Notes: generated by a model from the letters alone, not told the origin. DNA of 64,000 nt from Mucilaginibacter xinganensis (GCF_002257585.1 NZ_CP022743.1:3162001-3226000); one strand, 5' to 3'. Numbered from the stretch's first letter, positions 37,863 to 47,757 are shown. Made by a program: numbers and translations.

Positions 37863-38870
37863 TTAATTTTCTACAACCTCGTTAACCGCTTCGGCCTTAG
37901 CCGGCCTTCCGTTCTTGAAAGCCTTTCTTGGTTTTAGTCCCAGCAACTCAAACATGGCCATATCGGTATCAAAAGATGGATTTGGTGTAGTTAAGAGTTT
38001 TTCGCCTGCAAAAATAGAGTTAGCGCCGGCCATAAAGCAAAAAGCCTGTTCCACCTCGCTCATTTCTGTACGACCGGCAGAAAGACGAACCACTGTTTTA
38101 GGCATAATGATACGGGTAGTTGCAATCATCCGAACCATATCCCAAACAGACACCCTTGGCTGATTTGCCAGCGGAGTTCCCTTAACAGGTACCAAAGCAT
38201 TAATTGGAACTGACTCCGGGTGTTTAGGCAGGTTTGATAATGTTTTAAGCATCGAAATACGATCTGCTACCGTTTCGCCTAACCCTATGATGCCACCGCT
38301 GCAAACGGTAATCTTCGCTTTTCGCACATGTTCCAGTGTTTTTAACCTTTCGTCATAGGTACGTGTGGTGATGATCCGTTTGTAATCATCTTCAGATGTA
38401 TCCAGGTTATGGTTATAGGCATACAAGCCTGCGTCTGCTAATCGTTGCGCCTGCGACTCGGTAAGCATCCCCAGGGTACAGCAAACTTCCATATCAAGCT
38501 CGTTAACAGCCTTCACCATATCAATCACTTTATCAAAATCGCGGTTATCACGTACTTCGCGCCAGGCGGCTCCCATACATAATCTTGAAGCGCCGCCATC
38601 TTTGGCGTTTTGCGCAACAGCTATAACTTCTTCTTTTGGCATTATGGCGTGTACATCAACACCAGTATTGTATCGCGCCGCCTGGGGGCAATATGCGCAG
38701 TCTTCAGGGCAGCCGCCGGTTTTAATGGATATCAGCGAACTGATCTGTACTTCTGAGTAATCCTTATTTTCACGATGCACAGACGCTGCTTCATAAACAA
38801 GATCTAATAAAGGCTTGTGATATATTTCAGCAATTTCTTCTTTTGTCCAGTTGTATCTTACTTCAGTCAT
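37863..38870 (-). CDS. bioB: Biotin synthase
   Basis: 335 residues, the usual BioB length. The radical-SAM cluster motif is at Cys54, Cys58 and Cys61 ([12 protein letters not shown]). Also present are [15 protein letters not shown], the YNHNLDTS motif that contributes to the [2Fe-2S] site region, [10 protein letters not shown], and the substrate-binding end [10 protein letters not shown]. It inserts sulfur into dethiobiotin in the last step of biotin synthesis. No other bio gene is in the window. It lies 54 bp downstream of mgtE on the same strand, possibly co-transcribed, though the functions are unrelated. Confidence 0.98.
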   Translation of the reverse strand: MTEVRYNWTKEEIAEIYHKPLLDLVYEAASVHRENKDYSEVQISSLISIKTGGCPEDCAYCPQAARYNTGVDVHAIMPKEEVIAVAQNAKDGGASRLCMGAAWREVRDNRDFDKVIDMVKAVNELDMEVCCTLGMLTESQAQRLADAGLYAYNHNLDTSEDDYKRIITTRTYDERLKTLEHVRKAKITVCSGGIIGLGETVADRISMLKTLSNLPKHPESVPINALVPVKGTPLANQPRVSVWDMVRMIATTRIIMPKTVVRLSAGRTEMSEVEQAFCFMAGANSIFAGEKLLTTPNPSFDTDMAMFELLGLKPRKAFKNGRPAKAEAVNEVVEN

Positions 38871-38924
38871 TATTTGCTTTTTTTAAATGTATTCGTATTG
38901 TTGCTAGTTTGTAATCTTAAAAAT

Positions 38925-40271
38925 TTATAACAGTTTGGTTGCAAACCACAGGGGCAATAGAAAGCCCGCGCAATCTGTAAAAGTGGTAATAATTATGGAC
39001 GATGCCACGGCCGGATCTATCCCCACCCTTTTTAAAACCAAAGGTATGGATGCACCGGTTAAACCGGCAATGATAAGGTTTCCCGTCATCGCTAAAAATA
39101 ACACCAATCCGAGTTTCGGGCTGGCGTCATAAAACATGGCTACAAAGAAAACGATTAATCCGTTAGCTGCGCCGTTAAGCATCCCAACCAAAAATTCTTT
39201 TATTACCGCATTATAGGCCTGCTTATCGCTAAGGTCACTTAGCGAGATACGCCTTACGGTTACCGCTAGCGCCTGGGTAGCGGCATTCCCGCCCATGCCT
39301 GCTATAATAGTCATATATGCAGCAATAGCGGGCAATCGTTCAACCGTGGAGTCGAAATGCCTGATAACAGATGCTGCAAGGTAAGCCGTGCCAAGGTTAA
39401 TTACCAGCCATGGTAAACGGCTTTTAACAGCCTCTTTCCAGTTACCGCTTAATTCCTCATCTTCTGATACACCGGAGATCTTCAAAATGTCCTCCGTACT
39501 CTCCTGCTCCATTACGTCGATGATATCATCAACCGTAACACGGCCAAGCAGCTTCATATCATCGTCAACAACCGGAATAGTGGTGAGGTTATATTGCGAG
39601 ATCAAGCCTGCCACATCTTCCTGGTCAAGGTCTGCTTTAACGTAAACAAAATCAGTGTTCACCAAATCACGTACAAATGCGTCGGGCCGGGCCTTTAATA
39701 TAGATTTAACAGATAGTATTCCCTGCAAAATATCGGCATCGTCAACCACATAAATGGTATAAAACTCCTCCATTTCTTCAGATTGGCGAATAATTTCATC
39801 CAACGCGTCTTTCTTGTCAAGGTTGATATTCACCTTGATAATTTCGGAGTTCATTAGTCCGCCCGCTGTGTCCTCGTCATACTTTAATAAGGCACGGATA
39901 CTGTCAGCGTCTTCCTGATCCAGATCTTCAAGTATCTCCTGCTGCTCGTCTTCGTCAAGCTGCGAAATAATGTCTGTCGCATCATCATAATCCAGTTCCT
40001 CAATGATCTCGGAACGTTTTTCAGGATGAAGCCCGATCAGCAACTCCCCCGGATCCTGCTCCTCGTGCATTTCAGAAATTACCTCTGATGCAATATCAGT
40101 GGGGAGGATATTGATAATTCTTTCTTTTGCTTCCTGCGGAAGTTTTTCAAATAGCAAGGCAATCTCAGATGCGTGGTATTCTTTCAGAACCCGCTCTAAT
40201 TCAGCATCATCACCCGCAAGCGCGGTTTCAATGCGTAAAAGATCTGACTTATCTATTTCAAAAGATTGCAT
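38925..40271 (-). CDS. mgtE: MgtE-type magnesium transporter
   Basis: 448 residues. The N-terminal superhelical domain is rich in acidic residues (DDATDIISQLDEDEQQEI, EDLDQEDADSIRALLKYDEDTAGGLM), followed by two CBS domains (about 135-255) and five membrane segments (about 285-448) with the pore signature GMGGNAATQALAVTVRR. MgtE is an inner-membrane Mg2+ channel gated by cytosolic Mg2+ that binds to the N and CBS domains. The sequence appears complete. No Mg-sensing leader is evident in the 74 bp upstream. Confidence 0.96.
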   Translation of the reverse strand: MQSFEIDKSDLLRIETALAGDDAELERVLKEYHASEIALLFEKLPQEAKERIINILPTDIASEVISEMHEEQDPGELLIGLHPEKRSEIIEELDYDDATDIISQLDEDEQQEILEDLDQEDADSIRALLKYDEDTAGGLMNSEIIKVNINLDKKDALDEIIRQSEEMEEFYTIYVVDDADILQGILSVKSILKARPDAFVRDLVNTDFVYVKADLDQEDVAGLISQYNLTTIPVVDDDMKLLGRVTVDDIIDVMEQESTEDILKISGVSEDEELSGNWKEAVKSRLPWLVINLGTAYLAASVIRHFDSTVERLPAIAAYMTIIAGMGGNAATQALAVTVRRISLSDLSDKQAYNAVIKEFLVGMLNGAANGLIVFFVAMFYDASPKLGLVLFLAMTGNLIIAGLTGASIPLVLKRVGIDPAVASSIIITTFTDCAGFLLPLWFATKLL

Positions 40272-40345
40272 ATGCGACTAAAATACATATTTATAGTGCA
40301 AAACAGGGAATAAAAATAGCTCGATTTTACGCGCTAAATTTACAG

Positions 40346-40960
40346 TTAAAGGCTATAAAGGTACCTTGCGGTTATTCCACTTAGTTTGTTGAATTTTGCC
40401 AGTGTTTGATTTACCTGCATTTTACGAATAGAGACCCGGATACTGCAATTGTTATCAAAGTCCTGGCTGATCACCGTTAAAGCATCATCTTTAATTACCC
40501 GCATTACATCGTTCATCAGCAGGTAATCAAACTCAATGGCGTAAAAATCGTTTACGGTTTTCTGAACAATAGTTGCTTGCTTCAGGGCTTCTTCAGTAGC
40601 CATTTTATAGGCATTTATCAACCCCGGTACACCAAGCAAAGTACCGCCAAAATAGCGTACTACCACAACCAGGACATTGGTTATATCATGCGATAATAAT
40701 GTGTTTAGTATTGGCCTTCCTGCAGTACCAGATGGCTCGCCGTCATCGTTAACGCGAAAAACCGACCTGTCAATAGTTAGCCGCATGGCCCAGCAATGGT
40801 GATTTGCCTTTGGGTGCTCAGCCTTTAACCCGACAACATAATTCTTTATTTCTGTTTCACTGGTTAGCGGGTAAGCAAAGGCCAAAAACTTGCTGCCGCG
40901 ATCACGAAACAGCCCCTCTGAAGTTTTTTCAATCGTGCGGTAAGTATCGTCGAAAAGCAT
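40346..40960 (-). CDS. YigZ/IMPACT family protein
   Basis: 204 residues. The N-terminal UPF0029/Impact domain has the signature FRVNDDGEPSGTAGRPIL (about 72-89) and VVVVRYFGGTLLGVPGLI (about 97-114). A DUF1949-type ferredoxin-like C-terminal domain follows (FDYLLMNDVMRVIKDDAL). Bacterial members are linked to translation or ribosome-associated functions, but the reaction is not settled. Its ATG overlaps the stop of the EamA gene as TAATG, so the two are translationally coupled. Confidence 0.92.
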   Translation of the reverse strand: MLFDDTYRTIEKTSEGLFRDRGSKFLAFAYPLTSETEIKNYVVGLKAEHPKANHHCWAMRLTIDRSVFRVNDDGEPSGTAGRPILNTLLSHDITNVLVVVVRYFGGTLLGVPGLINAYKMATEEALKQATIVQKTVNDFYAIEFDYLLMNDVMRVIKDDALTVISQDFDNNCSIRVSIRKMQVNQTLAKFNKLSGITARYLYSL

Positions 40961-41847
40961 TAAGAATGAGAAAACAGGTGATTGAAAAATTGAGGATTAT
41001 ATATGATGACAATAGCAATTATCGCTAATAAGATCCCTGCCTTGTTAAGCGCGCTAAGCTTTTCCCTGAATACAAAAAACCCCAACAGTGTACCGAATAT
41101 GATAACCCCGATATTCATGGATGAAAAAACTATTGAAGGGTTTTTAGACAAAGTTTGATGCGCTTTGATATAAAACAGGATATTGCCGAAATTAGCAATG
41201 CCTAACACCCAGCCAATAAAAATATGAGGCCATGAAAATCGCATGGTTTTGTTTATAACCTGGTAAAATAACCCGATAATGGCTACCACAAATGCCAGCG
41301 AATAAACGATGAATAAAGATGTGCCTGTTGAAATTTGTTTGACCAGTGCAACTTGCTTAAATAAAATATCAATAACTCCCATTCCGAAAAAAACGATAAC
41401 CAGGTAGATCCAGGAGTTGTTAAAAGCCTTATCAGGCCGCGATTGTTTTTGCCATGGAATAAGGCAGATAATGGCTGCAAGGCCAATAATTAACCCTGCT
41501 ACCCTGGTTACATCCGGTGTTTCATTGAAAAATAAAAAAGCTGCTGCTACTGGAATAAACAATGACAAACGCTGCGCGGCATCCGTGCGCACAATGCCCG
41601 TTGTTTTTACTGAAGCACCTAATATTACAAATAAAATTGGCAGTAATAAACCCAGTAAGCCGTACAAATAAAATGGAGCATTACCGATGTTATTTAATTG
41701 TGGCTTTAAAAATAGCCAGGTTAAAACGATAGCTATACTATAATTCCATGTGATAGCCTGGTAAACGTCTATATGGTATCGTTTAGCCAGCTTTAGCATT
41801 ATGGAAACAAATACACTGCAGCAAATACTTAAGAAAACGTAGAGCAT
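40960..41847 (-). CDS. EamA/DMT-family transporter
   Basis: 295 residues with ten hydrophobic segments in two EamA-like halves, the second beginning near NSWIYLVIVFFGMGVIDILF. Members export or import small metabolites such as amino acids or nucleobases across the inner membrane. The substrate cannot be told from the sequence. It is transcribed into the YigZ gene with a one-base overlap. The 43-bp gap to ribD contains a short degenerate repeat of GTTGA-type units (about 41852-41882). Confidence 0.86.
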   Translation of the reverse strand: MLYVFLSICCSVFVSIMLKLAKRYHIDVYQAITWNYSIAIVLTWLFLKPQLNNIGNAPFYLYGLLGLLLPILFVILGASVKTTGIVRTDAAQRLSLFIPVAAAFLFFNETPDVTRVAGLIIGLAAIICLIPWQKQSRPDKAFNNSWIYLVIVFFGMGVIDILFKQVALVKQISTGTSLFIVYSLAFVVAIIGLFYQVINKTMRFSWPHIFIGWVLGIANFGNILFYIKAHQTLSKNPSIVFSSMNIGVIIFGTLLGFFVFREKLSALNKAGILLAIIAIVIIYNPQFFNHLFSHS

Positions 41848-41890
41848 TTTGTGAGTTGATTAAGTTGACAAGGGTTGATGATAGTAAAGT

Positions 41891-42946
41891 TTAATTCTGA
41901 GGGGTATTAATCATGATCACAAGTTTGTCTTTTCCAATGGCATATCCGTCAACAGTTTTTCCGTATATTAATGGGGCCTTTATGCCCGTCTTCAATTCCT
42001 TTTCGCTGGTAAAAACACGGCATTCATCCCACAAGCCAGCTTCAATAAAACTATTTAACGTACTGGCTCCACCTTCAATAATTACTGACTGGATATCCTG
42101 AAGATATAGCTGAAATAATATATACTGGGGTACGTAACGATCAAAATCTTCAAGGGCAATATACTTGTTTTTGCCGTCAACATCTGTTTTTATTTCATTA
42201 AATATCAATGTTTCAACTGTTTGATCAAATAAATTCAGATTTGGATTTAACTCAAGCTTCCTGTCAATAACTACCCGTTTAGGAGACCGGCCGTTAAAAT
42301 ACCTTACATTTAGTTGCGGGTTATCAATCGCGGCTGTATTTTTACCTACCAACACAGCATCCTCCTCGCTGCGCCACTTATGTACTAATTTTTTTGCCTC
42401 CGTACCTGATATCCAGTACTGGCTATTATCGGCCGGAGCAAAAAAGGCATCCGCAGTTTGTGCCCATTTCAAAATAATATAGGGCCTTTGTTTTTGGATC
42501 CGGGTAAAAAAACGGCGGTTTAACCACCTGCATTCTTCTTCTAATACCCCAACCATCACGTCAATACCTGCATCCTTTAGTTTCTCAATTCCTTTACCGT
42601 CCACCTGCGTAAACGGATCGCGGCAGCCAACAACCACTCTAGCGATCTGGTGTTTAATGATCAGATCAGCACAGGGGGGTGTTTTACCATAGTGTGCACA
42701 TGGTTCCAGCGAAACGTATATCGTTGCCTTTTTCAATAAAGCAGCTGCGTCCGGAAACTTTTCAAATACACTGTTAATAGCATTGACTTCGGCATGGGGC
42801 CCGCCATATTTTTGATGATAGCCTTCACCTATTATTTGATCATTGACTACCACAACGGAGCCAACCATTGGGTTAGGACTTACGGCAGGCGCACCCAATT
42901 CCGCAAGTTCAATACAACGCTGCATATATTTTTCATGTTGCACCAT
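41891..42946 (-). CDS. ribD: Riboflavin biosynthesis protein RibD (deaminase/reductase)
   Basis: 351 residues, bifunctional. The N-terminal deaminase domain has the zinc site His51-Ala-Glu53 and PCAHYGKTPPC (Cys83, Cys92). The C-terminal reductase domain begins near YIILKWAQTADAFFAP and contains the NADPH-site segment GASTLNSFIEAGLWDE. It performs the second and third steps of riboflavin synthesis in the cytoplasm. The start MVQHEKYMQRCIELA is family-typical, though MQRCIELA (seven codons in) is a possible alternative. It is divergent from prmC with a gap of 33 bp. No FMN riboswitch is visible. Confidence 0.96.
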   Translation of the reverse strand: MVQHEKYMQRCIELAELGAPAVSPNPMVGSVVVVNDQIIGEGYHQKYGGPHAEVNAINSVFEKFPDAAALLKKATIYVSLEPCAHYGKTPPCADLIIKHQIARVVVGCRDPFTQVDGKGIEKLKDAGIDVMVGVLEEECRWLNRRFFTRIQKQRPYIILKWAQTADAFFAPADNSQYWISGTEAKKLVHKWRSEEDAVLVGKNTAAIDNPQLNVRYFNGRSPKRVVIDRKLELNPNLNLFDQTVETLIFNEIKTDVDGKNKYIALEDFDRYVPQYILFQLYLQDIQSVIIEGGASTLNSFIEAGLWDECRVFTSEKELKTGIKAPLIYGKTVDGYAIGKDKLVIMINTPQN

Positions 42947-42979
42947 GGTGCAAAAGTAGCTTTTATGTTACTTTGTTGC

Positions 42980-43849
42980 ATGAAAACTATAAAGGATGTT
43001 TTTGAAAACTACCGGTTGAATCTTGTCAAGATGTACGATGTGAATGAAGTGAACGCGATAACCTCACTGACAATCAACAATGTATGCGAACTATCTACAG
43101 CCAAAATCAAAGCTTTCCCCGAGTTTGAAATATCCGCCGGTCAATCTCTGAAATTAAAAAACATCCTCTTGGAGCTAAAAACAGGAAAACCGATTCAGTA
43201 TATTTTAGGAAATACCGAATTTTATGGCCTGCCATTTAATGTAAACCCATCAGTACTTATCCCGCGTCCTGAAACCGAAGAGTTGGTGGAGTGGGTTATT
43301 AATTCAGTTAGCAGTAAGCAGTGGACAGCGGGCAGTATGTTGGATATTGGTACCGGAAGCGGCTGCATCGCCATCAGTTTAAAGAAAAATTTACCTGGGT
43401 TTACTGTATCTGCCATAGATATTTCGATAAGCGCATTAAAAACAGCGGTCTCTAATGCGGAACTTAATACGGTTGATGTTGAATTTGTAGAGGCCGACAT
43501 CTTAAATTTCAAACCCGAAACCAAGGCTCCTAAATTTGAAATTATAATCAGCAACCCGCCCTATGTTACCCTGCATGATAAAGCACAGATGCATAGCAAC
43601 GTAACAGATTTTGAACCCCACTCCGCCTTGTTTGTTCCCGAGAACGATCCATTGATATTTTATAAAGCAATTGCGGATTATGCCTTTACCCGCCTGACAT
43701 CCGGCGGATTATTATTTTTGGAGATAAACGAAAGTTACGGCAGCCAAACGGTTGAATTATTAAGGGTTAAAGGCTTTAACAACATTGAGCTAAGAAAAGA
43801 CATGAGCGGAAGGGATAGAATGATCAAATGTGAGCTTATCCCCCGATAA
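42980..43849 (+). CDS. prmC: Peptide chain release factor N5-glutamine methyltransferase PrmC
   Basis: 289 residues from the start MKTIKDVFENYRLNL. The frame stays open upstream into ribD, but that extension is antisense to a real gene and unlike the family. The N-terminal helical domain is followed by the Rossmann methyltransferase domain with FYGLPFNVNPSVLIPRPETEELVEW, SAM motif LDIGTGSGCIAISL (121-134) and catalytic NPPY (192-195). It methylates the GGQ glutamine of release factors RF1 and RF2. Residues 109-120, between the ETEELVEW helix and motif I, are encoded by five degenerate heptamers and appear to be an insertion in a tolerant linker. Its stop abuts that of the convergent Xer gene. 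Confidence 0.95.
   Translation: MKTIKDVFENYRLNLVKMYDVNEVNAITSLTINNVCELSTAKIKAFPEFEISAGQSLKLKNILLELKTGKPIQYILGNTEFYGLPFNVNPSVLIPRPETEELVEWVINSVSSKQWTAGSMLDIGTGSGCIAISLKKNLPGFTVSAIDISISALKTAVSNAELNTVDVEFVEADILNFKPETKAPKFEIIISNPPYVTLHDKAQMHSNVTDFEPHSALFVPENDPLIFYKAIADYAFTRLTSGGLLFLEINESYGSQTVELLRVKGFNNIELRKDMSGRDRMIKCELIPR
43305..43339 (+). repeat. Degenerate heptamer repeat inside prmC
   Basis: Five consecutive 7-base units of the form CAGNNNN (CAGTTAG, CAGTAAG, CAGTGGA, CAGCGGG, CAGTATG) run in frame through the linker of PrmC. They encode roughly SVSSKQWTAGSM. The period of seven means each unit is read in a different frame, so the protein segment itself is not repetitive. Confidence 0.75.
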
Positions 43850-44749
43850 CTAACTCCGGGGATGAAACTGAATAATAGTTCCCTTTAAATATTCCCGGTC
43901 TAGATGAGTGTAGATCTCCGTGGTAGTTATACTTTCGTGACCCAGCATTTCCTGCACAGCGCGAAGATCGGCCCCCCCTTCCACCAGGTGCGTGGCGAAG
44001 GAATGCCTGAATGTATGGGGACTGATATTTTTTTTGATGCCTGCAACCTCAGCCAGCTGTTTAATGATCATAAAAATATATACGCGGCTTAACCTTGCTC
44101 CTCTCCGGTTTAAGAATACAAGGTCTTCCTCGCCCTTCTTTACCGGGATATGTACGCGTATAAGTTCTATCCAAATTTTCAGGGCTTTTATCGCCGATCC
44201 GCCAATCGGTACCAGTCTTTCTTTGCTGCCCTTGCCTGTTACTTTAATAAATTCTATATCTAAATAAAGATTCGACAATTTAAGTTCGGTTAATTCCGAC
44301 ACCCGCAATCCGCAACCATATAGCACTTCCAATACGGCTTTATTTCGCCCGCCTTCCGGTTTGGACAAATCAACCGCATCAATCATTTTGTTGATCTCTT
44401 CATAACTTAGCGTATCGGGCAGTTTACGCTGAATTTTCGGAGACTCCAGCAATTCGGAAGGATCAATCTTTATCAGATCCTCCATTAAAAGATATTTATA
44501 AAAAGCTTTTATTCCCGATAAAATCCGCGCCTGCGAAGATGGGATCATGCCCAGTTCAGCCGCCCAAACAATAAACAAACGCAGATCAGCCAATGAAATA
44601 CGTTCCGGATTTATCTTAAATCCTTCTCTGTCAGAAAACTGGTGCAGCTTTTCTATGTCCCTGCTGTAAGCCTCAATGGAGTTTACTGACAAAGATTTCT
44701 CTAATTTCAAGTATGATTGAAAGCCTTTTATTGCTGAATGCCAATCCAA
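43850..44749 (-). CDS. xerD: Site-specific tyrosine recombinase, XerD/XerC-like
   Basis: 299 residues, the normal Xer length. The N-terminal SAM-like DNA-binding domain is followed by the catalytic domain with Arg149 (GCGLRVSEL), Lys173 (TGKGSKERLVP), His245 and Arg248 (HTFRHSFATHL), His271 (LGHESITTTEIY) and nucleophile Tyr280. All active-site residues are present. It resolves chromosome dimers at dif. The XerC versus XerD assignment is uncertain from sequence alone. It lies in a housekeeping context, not beside integrated DNA, so it is not a mobile-element integrase. It is convergent with prmC with no gap. Confidence 0.92.
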   Translation of the reverse strand: MDWHSAIKGFQSYLKLEKSLSVNSIEAYSRDIEKLHQFSDREGFKINPERISLADLRLFIVWAAELGMIPSSQARILSGIKAFYKYLLMEDLIKIDPSELLESPKIQRKLPDTLSYEEINKMIDAVDLSKPEGGRNKAVLEVLYGCGLRVSELTELKLSNLYLDIEFIKVTGKGSKERLVPIGGSAIKALKIWIELIRVHIPVKKGEEDLVFLNRRGARLSRVYIFMIIKQLAEVAGIKKNISPHTFRHSFATHLVEGGADLRAVQEMLGHESITTTEIYTHLDREYLKGTIIQFHPRS

Positions 44750-44786
44750 TTGATTTTTTTTAATGTTTTTAGTTAAGTTTGAACTA

Positions 44787-45206
44787 ATGAAGATACAAAT
44801 TATAAACGGGCCTAATTTAAATCTGCTCGGCGTGCGCGAAAAATCAATTTACGGAAATACTGATTTTGATACATACCTTAATGACCTTCGCCACCGTTAT
44901 CCTGCTGTTGAAATTGATTATTACCAAAGTAACGTGGAAGGCGAAATTATAAATAAAATTCATGAAGTTGGCTTTACCAGTGATGGTATAGTTATAAATG
45001 CAGGCGCTTACACGCACACGTCGATAGCTATAGCGGATGCTATTGCTGCTATAAAATCTCCTGTGATTGAAGTTCATATCTCTAACGTCTATAAGCGTGA
45101 AGAATTCAGGCACCATTCCATGCTGGCTGCCAGTTGCAAGGGTGTAATTGCAGGATTTGGAATGGATTCATACCGGTTAGCTGTGGAAAACCTGATAAAT
45201 GTTTAA
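44787..45206 (+). CDS. aroQ: 3-dehydroquinate dehydratase type II
   Basis: 139 residues from MKIQIINGPNLNLLG, the typical start; an in-frame ATG eight codons upstream (44763) is possible but does not match the family. The catalytic Tyr is in KSIYGN (about 22-24), INAGAYTHTSIAI contributes the substrate pocket, and EVHISNVYKREEFRHHS holds the catalytic His. It dehydrates 3-dehydroquinate in the shikimate pathway as a dodecamer in the cytoplasm. It is divergent from the Xer gene, and its last bases overlap the first possible start of the channel gene by 8 bp. Confidence 0.95.
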   Translation: MKIQIINGPNLNLLGVREKSIYGNTDFDTYLNDLRHRYPAVEIDYYQSNVEGEIINKIHEVGFTSDGIVINAGAYTHTSIAIADAIAAIKSPVIEVHISNVYKREEFRHHSMLAASCKGVIAGFGMDSYRLAVENLINV

Positions 45207-47757
45207 GAAATATTATAAATCGCTATTAATGCTCAGAATAATTAAAACAACCCCGCTAATTATCCTTTTACTGGCGACATTAACTCCTTTTAAAAATTTT
45301 GCACAGGAGAAGAAGAAAAAACCACAAACTGTACTGCGTGAAGTACAAAGGCACAAAATGCGCTCACGCGATTCGCTACTGCGGTCGTTAAACAAATCAG
45401 ATACCTCCATAAACAGTTTGCTGCAAAGGGTTGAGCAATACACTACAACGTTTAACCAGATAAATAACAGCTTATCAGAAGGGTTAGATACAGCAGAAGT
45501 ATGCCAGGGCCTGCCGCCAGTGGTAAAGAGGCTAAATAAAATCGATAGCCTTACAAACACCCATAAATCAAGCACCTTACGCTACCTGTTTGTTTTACGT
45601 GATAATTTAGATCGTATCCAGGATAAGTTAGAAGGCTGGCAAGCTGATCTTGAAGATGTCAGCACCAAATTAATCCAAAACCAGACGGAGCTTATTAAAT
45701 TTTTCAAAGATACGACGTTAAGGTTTGTACCCGCCGACAGTGCTTTAAGAATTAGTTATTTTGAACAGCGAAGATCTGTACGGCAGTTATTTCGCAGTAC
45801 GGATTCTGTGAACAGGGCGAGCCTGTCAAAGGTCAACGTTTTACAGGATAAATTATCTATTGCATACACAAAGGTACTTGACGAGACAGACCAGATAGAT
45901 TTAAAAATTAAACGGTTTGCCATTAAAGCTATGGCAGGCGAATCTGAATATATTTGGTTCGCTGCTATTCAGGTTGATGATTTTAAGGCTGCTTTAAAGA
46001 GCACTATAAAACTTAATAAGGTACTGTTCTACTACTTTATTAAAAGTGAAACTGTTACACATTACGTTAGCGTTCTTTTTCTGGCGCTGATTTTTATATG
46101 GATCATATTTACCCGTTCTAAAACATTACACTATCACGAAAATCCTCAAACTATTCTTGATCAGGCCAACTTTATAAATAAAAAGCCTGTAATCGCTGCG
46201 CTGCTTGTTGCAACTGCAATTATTCCCTATTTCTATAGCCATCCCCCGGTAGTATTTTTAGAAACACTTTTCCTGGTATCGATGATATTCTCGCTGGTAC
46301 TTGTTAAAAATAACTTCTCGCAGCTATCATACAGCTTTCTTAAACGGTTATTTGGGCTAACGATCATTTATGGAATAAGTAACCTGTTTATACAAATTTC
46401 AAACATCGACAGATACGTAGTTTTATTGTTGAGTATCGCTTCGTTTGTAACGGGTTTAATATTTTATAAAAAAGTTAAACAATCACCCAATGATCACCTG
46501 CCTTATACAGGCCTTGCCTTAAAGATCTTTATCGCCATGCAATTTTTGGCGTTCCTGTTAAATGTAACAGGGCGGTTTAGCCTGGCTAAAATAGTTGGAG
46601 TTACAGCCGTATTTAATTTATGGTTACTGGTGATCCTTTTCTTTGTGGTGCAAATAATTGTCCAGGCCTTATTTTTACAGTTCCAGGTAAAGAAAGAAGG
46701 AAACAGTATTATAAACTGGCTCGATTATAACATTTTACAAAAGAAATTCCGGAACGTTCTCGTTACCATAGCGTCTTTATTATGGCTTTTTACGCTTTTG
46801 CAAAATCTAAATATTGATGATTGGATTACTGATAATGTAAGCGATATATTGGGTGAGTCGCGAAGCGTTGGTGGGGCTTCATTTACCTTTGGCGGCTTTG
46901 TTATTTTTATAGCGGTTATCTGGTTATCGTCTATCGTCTCAAAAATCATCAGTTATTTTTATGATGTTTCTGCACAGCGCGTAACTGATCTGTCTATTGC
47001 GAAAAAGAAAAACCGAACTTCTACCCTTTTGATCAGGCTCGGAGTTTTCTCGATAGGGTTCCTGCTGGCTGTTGCCGCGTCCGGATTTCCATTAGAGAAA
47101 CTAACTATTATTATAAGCGCGTTCGGTATAGGCATTGGCTTTGGTTTACAAAACATTGTAAACAATCTGGTATCCGGTTTAATACTGGCGTTTGAAAAAC
47201 CAATCCAGATTGGCGACATTATTGAAGTAGATAACCGCTCGGGAACAATGAAAGAAATCGGTATCCGGTCAAGCAAGATTTTAACGAGCGAAGGTTCGGA
47301 AGTTATCATTCCTAACGGCGATCTAATTTCACGCCATGTGGTAAACTGGACGCTTAGTAACAGTAACCGGAGAGTTGAACTGATTGTCGCGGTAATGTAT
47401 GGCAGTGATATTGATAAGGTTAAAACCCTTTTAAAAACACTGCTTGGTAACCGCGAGGATATTATGAAAACGCCCGGCCCTTCCGTTTTTTTAAATGGTA
47501 TTAGCGAAAGTGCCGTAGAGTTCAGAATTTTTTTCTGGGCCGATGATATCAGTACTACGCTTGAGCTAAAAAGTAAGGTATTAGCGGATATACACCAAGT
47601 GCTAAGTAATGAAGGAATTTCATTACCATCATCTAAAAAAGACCTCTATCTGCATTTTCCGGATGGGGTGCCTCCGCAAAATTTAATAGAAGAAGCCGGG
47701 GATGAAAAAGTGATTAAAAAAGAGATTAATAAAAACGATCCTGGTCAAGATCAGTAA
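45199..47757 (+). CDS. Large MscS-type mechanosensitive channel protein
   Basis: 852 residues from the first ATG. An ATG at codon 11 (45229, MLRIIKTTPLIILLL) gives a cleaner signal peptide ending near NFAQ and may be the true start. A periplasmic, charged helical region (about 35-275) precedes a set of hydrophobic segments (about 285-560). The MscS core at about 590-800 has the pore helix SAFGIGIGFGLQNIVNNLVSGLI, then KPIQIGDIIEV, SSKILTSEGSEVIIPNGDLI and WTLSNSNRRVEL. Its size resembles MscK/MscM-like channels that release solutes on hypo-osmotic shock. The 3' end overlaps the convergent glycosyltransferase gene by 32 bp. Confidence 0.9.
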   Translation: MFKKYYKSLLMLRIIKTTPLIILLLATLTPFKNFAQEKKKKPQTVLREVQRHKMRSRDSLLRSLNKSDTSINSLLQRVEQYTTTFNQINNSLSEGLDTAEVCQGLPPVVKRLNKIDSLTNTHKSSTLRYLFVLRDNLDRIQDKLEGWQADLEDVSTKLIQNQTELIKFFKDTTLRFVPADSALRISYFEQRRSVRQLFRSTDSVNRASLSKVNVLQDKLSIAYTKVLDETDQIDLKIKRFAIKAMAGESEYIWFAAIQVDDFKAALKSTIKLNKVLFYYFIKSETVTHYVSVLFLALIFIWIIFTRSKTLHYHENPQTILDQANFINKKPVIAALLVATAIIPYFYSHPPVVFLETLFLVSMIFSLVLVKNNFSQLSYSFLKRLFGLTIIYGISNLFIQISNIDRYVVLLLSIASFVTGLIFYKKVKQSPNDHLPYTGLALKIFIAMQFLAFLLNVTGRFSLAKIVGVTAVFNLWLLVILFFVVQIIVQALFLQFQVKKEGNSIINWLDYNILQKKFRNVLVTIASLLWLFTLLQNLNIDDWITDNVSDILGESRSVGGASFTFGGFVIFIAVIWLSSIVSKIISYFYDVSAQRVTDLSIAKKKNRTSTLLIRLGVFSIGFLLAVAASGFPLEKLTIIISAFGIGIGFGLQNIVNNLVSGLILAFEKPIQIGDIIEVDNRSGTMKEIGIRSSKILTSEGSEVIIPNGDLISRHVVNWTLSNSNRRVELIVAVMYGSDIDKVKTLLKTLLGNREDIMKTPGPSVFLNGISESAVEFRIFFWADDISTTLELKSKVLADIHQVLSNEGISLPSSKKDLYLHFPDGVPPQNLIEEAGDEKVIKKEINKNDPGQDQ

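Noticed and set aside
41848..41890. FMN riboswitch or other leader near ribD
   Set aside because: The gap lies downstream of ribD, and the 33 bp upstream of ribD are too short for the RFN element; no structure is visible.
42794..42979. Upstream extension of the prmC frame with several ATG codons
   Set aside because: It is antisense to the 5' end of ribD, unlike any PrmC N-terminus, and MKTIKDVFENYRLNL at 42980 matches the family start.
43850..44749. Tyrosine recombinase as the integrase of a mobile island
   Set aside because: It has Xer length and motifs, sits among housekeeping genes, and there are no att-like repeats, tRNA target or cargo next to it.
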